This document shows, one piece after another, positions 6,719-10,171 of a stretch of 10,171 bases of DNA. This stretch comes from Candidatus Sodaliphilus limicaballi. GTDB lineage: Bacteria; Bacteroidota; Bacteroidia; Bacteroidales; Muribaculaceae. The stretch covers positions 1-10,171 of the forward strand of contig JAGHSP010000385.1 in the NCBI GenBank assembly GCA_018065815.1, in the 5' to 3' direction. The notes beneath the pieces were generated by a model. It worked only from the letters and a program-made list of their open reading frames with translations, had not been told where the DNA came from and did not search any database. A program made the position numbers and the translations under genes. Each line of letters begins with the position of its first letter. The first letter of the stretch is position 1.

Positions 6719-7444
6719 ATGAAGATTAGAATTTTTATCCTGTCTGCCCTTATTGTGGCATCTGCATGCATTGCCGCCAGCGCACAAGACCTGCTTGCCG
6801 GCAATTATAAGAAAGCACTCATCATCGGAGCCCACCCCGACGATCCCGAGTCTATGGCCTATGGCACCGCTCTGCGCCTGCGCGAAATGGGCTGTGACGT
6901 GGTGACGGTGTATCTCACTCGCGGCGAAGCCGGTATCCCCGGCAAGACGCACGACGAGGCTGCCGCCATACGCACCGCCGAGTGCGAGAAGGTGACAGCG
7001 ATGACTGGCATACGCCACCTGTTCCTCAACCAGATAGATGGCAGCAGCGAAGTGACCAACGAGCGTTACCTTGAAGTGAAAGAGCTTATCGAGCGTGAGA
7101 ACCCCGACCTGGTGATTACCCACTGGCCCATCGACTCGCACCGCGACCACCGTCATGCCGCACTCCTTGCCAACGACGCATGGCGACGCACAGGACGACA
7201 CTTCGACCTTTTCTATACCGAGGTGATGGCTGGTCTGCAAACCACCAATTTCAATCACACGCACTATGTTGATATCACCTCAGTGCGCCAGCAGAAGCTC
7301 GACGCCTATCTCGTGCACGTGAGCCAAATGACCGACGGCAACGTGGCTAAGTATCACGACACCATGGAAAGGATGCGCGGACTGGAGTGGCAATGCCAGT
7401 GGGCCGAAGCCTTCATCAAGGCCATCTGGCCCAAAGTAGATTAA
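6719..7444 (+). CDS. Exported PIG-L/LmbE-family deacetylase
   Basis: This is a member of the PIG-L/LmbE family, zinc-dependent enzymes that remove acetyl groups from N-acetylglucosamine-type sugars or related amides. The 241-residue product shows the family signature GAHPDD (37-42), where H39 and D42 are expected metal ligand and catalytic base, the TRGE motif (67-70), and HWPIDSHRDH (135-144), whose H144 fits the further metal ligand. Residues 1-22 form a signal peptide (basic start, hydrophobic core, ASA before Q23), so the enzyme probably acts in the periplasm. C17 lies in a poor lipobox context (ASAC), so a lipoprotein is possible but less likely. Export argues against the cytoplasmic bacillithiol enzyme BshB of the same family. 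It has its own promoter after the trp terminator. The actual substrate, perhaps an envelope or dietary glycan, is unknown. Confidence 0.88.
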   Translation: MKIRIFILSALIVASACIAASAQDLLAGNYKKALIIGAHPDDPESMAYGTALRLREMGCDVVTVYLTRGEAGIPGKTHDEAAAIRTAECEKVTAMTGIRHLFLNQIDGSSEVTNERYLEVKELIERENPDLVITHWPIDSHRDHRHAALLANDAWRRTGRHFDLFYTEVMAGLQTTNFNHTHYVDITSVRQQKLDAYLVHVSQMTDGNVAKYHDTMERMRGLEWQCQWAEAFIKAIWPKVD

Positions 7445-7513
7445 ATCCCATCTCCATCTGCGGTTTATTTCTGTTTTTGTCCTTTTCCCCATCATTTTAG
7501 GCTAATAACCCTG

Positions 7514-7539
7514 ATCCAATACTCCGTGGGTGATTGGAT
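7514..7539 (+). repeat. Inverted repeat (hairpin) between the two exported-protein genes
   Basis: ATCCAAT at 7514-7520 is the exact reverse complement of ATTGGAT at 7533-7539. Pairing can continue inward through 7521-7524 with 7528-7531 if G7532 is bulged, leaving a three-base loop. No T-run follows on either strand, so it is a poor intrinsic terminator. It lies about 25 nt upstream of the -33 element of the next gene and could be an RNA structure ending the deacetylase transcript or an operator. The rest of the 178-nt spacer holds T-rich sequence (about 7463-7498) and the promoter described separately. Confidence 0.35.
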
Positions 7540-7564
7540 ATGTAAAAGTTTCTGTGGGCGAAAG

Positions 7565-7595
7565 TTTGCGTTTACACAAAAATTCACTAATTTTG
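7565..7595 (+). promoter_or_regulatory. Bacteroidetes-type promoter for the serine hydrolase gene
   Basis: TTTG at 7565-7568 and TAATTTTG at 7588-7595 (exact TAnnTTTG match) are 19 nt apart. The predicted transcription start near 7602 gives a leader of roughly 20 nt before the ATG at 7623. Geometry is nearly identical to the promoter upstream of the deacetylase gene. Confidence 0.7.
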
Positions 7596-7622
7596 TGAGC
7601 GACAACATAACCAGTAACTGAT

Positions 7623-8777
7623 ATGAAGACATTAACTAACCTTTTCCTGTGCCTGTGCCTTGTGGCAGGCACTTGCGTGGCACAAGCTAAACCCAAGCGT
7701 GCCTGTAGCCCCCGCAACAAAGCATTTGAGACCGAACTCAAGCAAGCGATGGACGAACTCAACGTCGTGGGATTGAGCATCGCCGTGGTCAAGAAAAACA
7801 TGATTATCTACAACAACAGCTACGGCTACAAGGATCTTGTCACAAAGGCTCCCGTGACCAACGACACTTACTTCCGCATCGCTTCTATCTCAAAGTCGTT
7901 CTCGGCAGTGTCTATCATGCAGCTTGTGGAACAAGGCAAACTCACCCTCGACACCGACGTTAACGATGTGCTCAATTTCAAGGTGCGCAACCCCAAGTAC
8001 CCCGACACCCCCATCACCGTGGAGATGCTTCTCGACCACACCAGCAGTCTCAACGACAGCGAGGGCTACTGGGAGAGCCTCGACTGCATCACTCCCGGCA
8101 AGAATGACAACTATACCAAGGCCTATAACGACTACATGCCTGGCACCAAATATGAGTACTGCAACCTCAACTTCTCGCTGCTCGGCTCTATCATCGAGCG
8201 CGTCTCGGGCGAGCGTTTCGACCTCTATGTCCTCAACCACATACTCAAGCCGCTGGGACTCAACGCCAGCTTCAACATCAACGACATACCTGCCAAGAAA
8301 ATAGGCAAGCTCTACTCGTGGGATGGCAGCAAGTTTGAGGAGCAGAATGCTTACCGCCCCATCGGTCCCGACGTGATGAACGGTTACAAGCTCACCGAGA
8401 GCAGCGTCACATTCTCTCCCGCAGGCGGCATGAAGATCAGCGCCCGCAACCTGGCAAAATACATGCTCATGCACATGAACTACGGCAAGTCGCCCCTGGC
8501 CAAGACGCGCATCCTCAAGGAGGAAAGCAGCAAACTCATGCAGGTGGACCACACTCCCGGCTTCCACTACGGCCTCGCACTCGAGCAGACCGATGAATAC
8601 ACCCCCGGCGACGTTCTCGTGGGACACACCGGCGGCGCCTACGGACTGCGCAGCGCCATGTTCTTCAACCCCAGCGAGAAATACGGCATAGTGATGATAT
8701 GCAGCGGATGCAACAACCCCACCATCGTGCTCAACAAAATCATGCCCATCATCCACAAGCATTTTATTAAGAAGTAA
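7623..8777 (+). CDS. Exported serine hydrolase, class C beta-lactamase/PBP-like family
   Basis: The 384-residue protein has the fold signatures of the serine beta-lactamase/D-alanyl-D-alanine peptidase/esterase superfamily. The SxxK motif with nucleophile S88 and K91 lies in RIASISKSF (85-93), the YxN motif is Y179-C180-N181, and the third motif is H335-T336-G337 in GHTGGAYG (334-341), with His replacing Lys as in many family members. LLDHTSSL (136-143) is a typical companion segment. Residues 1-20 or 1-22 are a signal peptide, placing it in the periplasm or outside. Cysteines are unusually frequent for an exported protein: C180 sits inside the YxN motif, where Ser or Ala is more usual, and C360/C363 form a CxxC. 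Such proteins act as peptidoglycan peptidases, esterases or D-amino-acid amidases as well as beta-lactamases, so a resistance role should not be assumed. It has its own promoter. Confidence 0.88.
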   Translation: MKTLTNLFLCLCLVAGTCVAQAKPKRACSPRNKAFETELKQAMDELNVVGLSIAVVKKNMIIYNNSYGYKDLVTKAPVTNDTYFRIASISKSFSAVSIMQLVEQGKLTLDTDVNDVLNFKVRNPKYPDTPITVEMLLDHTSSLNDSEGYWESLDCITPGKNDNYTKAYNDYMPGTKYEYCNLNFSLLGSIIERVSGERFDLYVLNHILKPLGLNASFNINDIPAKKIGKLYSWDGSKFEEQNAYRPIGPDVMNGYKLTESSVTFSPAGGMKISARNLAKYMLMHMNYGKSPLAKTRILKEESSKLMQVDHTPGFHYGLALEQTDEYTPGDVLVGHTGGAYGLRSAMFFNPSEKYGIVMICSGCNNPTIVLNKIMPIIHKHFIKK

Positions 8778-8778
8778 G

Positions 8779-8834
8779 GGTTTAAGGGGTTAAGGGTTTA
8801 AAGGTTTAAAGGTTTAAAGGTTTAAACGTTTAAG
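8779..8834 (+). repeat. Tandem array of an 8-bp GGTTTAAA unit
   Basis: Seven consecutive 8-bp units run from one base after the hydrolase stop codon. Four are perfect GGTTTAAA (8795-8826); the flanking units are GGTTTAAG, GGGTTAAG and CGTTTAAG variants. The last junction forms a perfect 12-bp palindrome, TTAAACGTTTAA (8822-8833). No spacers separate units, so it is not CRISPR. It may change copy number by slippage; any function is unknown. Confidence 0.9.
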
Positions 8835-8841
8835 AGATGAG

Positions 8842-8883
8842 AGTCCTCTAGAATCCTCTCTAGTCCTCTAGAATCCTCTAGTA
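8842..8883 (+). repeat. Tandem CTAG-rich repeat, 20-bp unit made of two 10-bp halves
   Basis: An 18-bp sequence, AGTCCTCTAGAATCCTCT, occurs twice in identical form (8842-8859 and 8862-8879), giving a 20-bp period. At a finer scale it is four 10-bp units beginning TCCTCT at 8844, 8854, 8864 and 8874, the last one imperfect at its end. It contains TCTAGA palindromes at 8847-8852 and 8867-8872. The array ends just before the ATG at 8886, so it would form most of any 5' leader of the next gene. Confidence 0.88.
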
Positions 8884-8885
8884 AA

Positions 8886-10171
8886 ATGTCTCGCTTGCAC
8901 GACTTTGACACCAGCACAACGGGAGTGGAACTGCCGCGGCAGTTCACATTCCCGTTTCACTACACGCCGCACCCGCTGTGTGTCATGGCGGCGCGCCAGG
9001 TGCAGCGCTACGTGGCATCGCGCAGCGACTGGGCCAGCGAGATGGCTCAAGGCAAAATGCTGGGAGTCCTTGTAGTCATGCCCCCGGGGGCCGACGCGCC
9101 GCAGTTCCTGGCAGCCTTCAGCGGCAACCTTGCCGGCAGCAACGACCACCCTTACTTCGTGCCTGCTGTCTATGACCTGCTCAACCCTCACGGCGAGTTC
9201 AAGCAAGGCGAAGCCGCCATCACCGCCATCAACCACCGCATCGCAGCCATGACGCAATCGCCATCGCTCATCAAGGCACGCGAGCAACTCGCACTAGCCA
9301 CCCAGCACGGCAAACAGCAGATCGAAGACTTCAAGCTGCGCATGGCGCAGGCCAAGGCACAACGCGACGCCGCACGCCAGGCGGGCAACCTCACGCCCCT
9401 CGACAATGAGCGCATGCTCAACGAGAGCCGCTTCATGAAAGCCGAACTCAAACGGCTGCGCCACAGCATCGATGACCGCCTCTCACGTCAGCAAGAGGAA
9501 ATAGCCGCTAGCGACAGTGAGATTGCCTCGCTCAAGAGCCAGCGCAAGACGATGAGCGAAGCCTTGCAGCAACGCATCTTCCGCCTCTTTGTCGTGGAGG
9601 ACGCACTGGGCCGCACCAGCGACCTCACCCGCATCTTCGACCGTGCCGAGGGCAAACTGCCGCCATCGGGCTCGGGCGAGTGCTGCGCCCCCAAGCTGCT
9701 TCACCACGCCTTCACCCACCATCTCAAACCGCTGTGCATGGCCGAATTCTGGTGGGGGGCGTCGCCTGCCGGAGAGGTGCGGCACCACGGACACTACTAT
9801 CCTGCTTGCCGCAGCAAGTGCAAGCCCATTCTCGACTTCATGCTCAACGGGCTCAACGTCGAGGACAACACGCTGGCACAGTCTCTACCCCAAGAGGCTA
9901 TCGAGATCGTCTTTGAAGACCAGTGGCTCGCCGTGGCGTGCAAACCCAGCGGCATGCTCAGCGTGCCAGGCAAGCTCCTCGACGACTCGGCGCTCACCCG
10001 CTTCCAGCACATGCGCCCCTATGCCACAGGCCCCATCGTGGTGCATCGCCTCGACCAGGAAACATCAGGACTGCTCATCTTTGCCAAGGACAAAGACACC
10101 CACAAGGCACTGCAGCAGCAGTTTGCCTCGCGCCAGGTGCACAAGTGCTACATCGCCCTGCTCCAAGGAGA
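8886..10171 (+). CDS. RluA-family pseudouridine synthase with long N-terminal extension (3' end missing)
   Basis: The frame stays open for 428 codons and runs off the window, so the C-terminus is missing. From about residue 338 it is an RluA-type pseudouridine synthase, which converts uridine to pseudouridine in structured RNA: VACKPSGMLSVPG (350-362) is the strand and loop before the active site, and VHRLDQETSGLL (386-397) carries the catalytic aspartate D390. The first 330 or so residues are an extension found in a large-size subfamily of RluA-like proteins: FTFPFHYTPHPLC (20-32), AAFSGNLAGSN (76-86), a charged, probably coiled-coil helical part (about 128-230), and a Cys-rich block with C266-C267 and C308/C312 that could bind metal. 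The ATG at 8886 is the only start after an in-frame TGA at 8838. No promoter consensus lies in the 108-nt spacer, so transcription may come from upstream. The RNA target is not deducible. Confidence 0.88.
   Translation, partial: MSRLHDFDTSTTGVELPRQFTFPFHYTPHPLCVMAARQVQRYVASRSDWASEMAQGKMLGVLVVMPPGADAPQFLAAFSGNLAGSNDHPYFVPAVYDLLNPHGEFKQGEAAITAINHRIAAMTQSPSLIKAREQLALATQHGKQQIEDFKLRMAQAKAQRDAARQAGNLTPLDNERMLNESRFMKAELKRLRHSIDDRLSRQQEEIAASDSEIASLKSQRKTMSEALQQRIFRLFVVEDALGRTSDLTRIFDRAEGKLPPSGSGECCAPKLLHHAFTHHLKPLCMAEFWWGASPAGEVRHHGHYYPACRSKCKPILDFMLNGLNVEDNTLAQSLPQEAIEIVFEDQWLAVACKPSGMLSVPGKLLDDSALTRFQHMRPYATGPIVVHRLDQETSGLLIFAKDKDTHKALQQQFASRQVHKCYIALLQG

Noticed and set aside
7463..7498. Intrinsic terminator of the deacetylase gene in the T-rich stretch
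   Set aside because: T-runs are present but I find no stable GC-rich stem directly before them.
7541..7576. Operator-like inverted pair TGTAAA / TTTACA flanking the -33 element
   Set aside because: Six-base AT-rich arms 24 nt apart are expected by chance in such sequence and nothing else supports a binding site.
7890..8762. Minus-strand open frame of 290 codons opposite the serine hydrolase gene
   Set aside because: Shadow of a gene with intact SxxK, YxN and HTG motifs; no promoter or domain of its own.
8779..8883. CRISPR array
   Set aside because: Units of 8 and 10/20 bp are directly contiguous with no unique spacers, and no cas gene is nearby.

Overview
The window comes from the chromosome of a Bacteroidota bacterium, most likely an anaerobic gut Bacteroidales and plausibly Muribaculaceae-like. 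Evidence for this is the gene order trpB-E-G-D-C-F-A, the near absence of strong Shine-Dalgarno sequences, two upstream regions that match the Bacteroidetes sigma-factor consensus (TTTG, about 19-20 nt, TAnnTTTG), and GC-rich genes separated by AT-rich spacers. All recognised genes are on the + strand. The family-level placement is inference.

Region 1 (about 1-6680) is a complete tryptophan operon covering every step from chorismate to tryptophan. It opens with a leader (31-147) that looks like a classical ribosome-mediated attenuator: a short reading frame ending Met-Trp-Trp-Arg-Ala-Trp-stop, followed by mutually exclusive antiterminator and terminator hairpins. Next come trpB (tryptophan synthase beta), trpE and trpG (anthranilate synthase), trpD (anthranilate phosphoribosyltransferase), trpC (indole-3-glycerol phosphate synthase) and one uninterrupted 465-codon frame joining TrpF (phosphoribosylanthranilate isomerase) to TrpA (tryptophan synthase alpha). 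Genes overlap (trpB/trpE by 14 nt, trpC/trpF by 4 nt) or are separated by less than 60 nt. A hairpin with a T-run closes the operon.

Region 2 (about 6660-8777) holds two separately promoted genes for exported proteins: a PIG-L/LmbE-type metal-dependent deacetylase and a serine beta-lactamase/penicillin-binding-type hydrolase. Each has a good -33/-7 promoter and an N-terminal signal sequence. Their substrates cannot be told from sequence.

Region 3 (8778-8885) is a 108-nt spacer made almost wholly of two tandem arrays, an 8-bp TTTAAA-rich unit and a 10/20-bp CTAG-rich unit. They end three to five bases before the start codon of the last gene, an RluA-family pseudouridine synthase with a long N-terminal extension, which is cut off by the window end.

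The two observations most worth following are the TrpF-TrpA fusion, which depends on a single-base reading-frame detail at 5850-5857, and the four-segment trp attenuator. Apart from these the window is ordinary core metabolism. I see no mobile element, CRISPR array, tRNA or rRNA.
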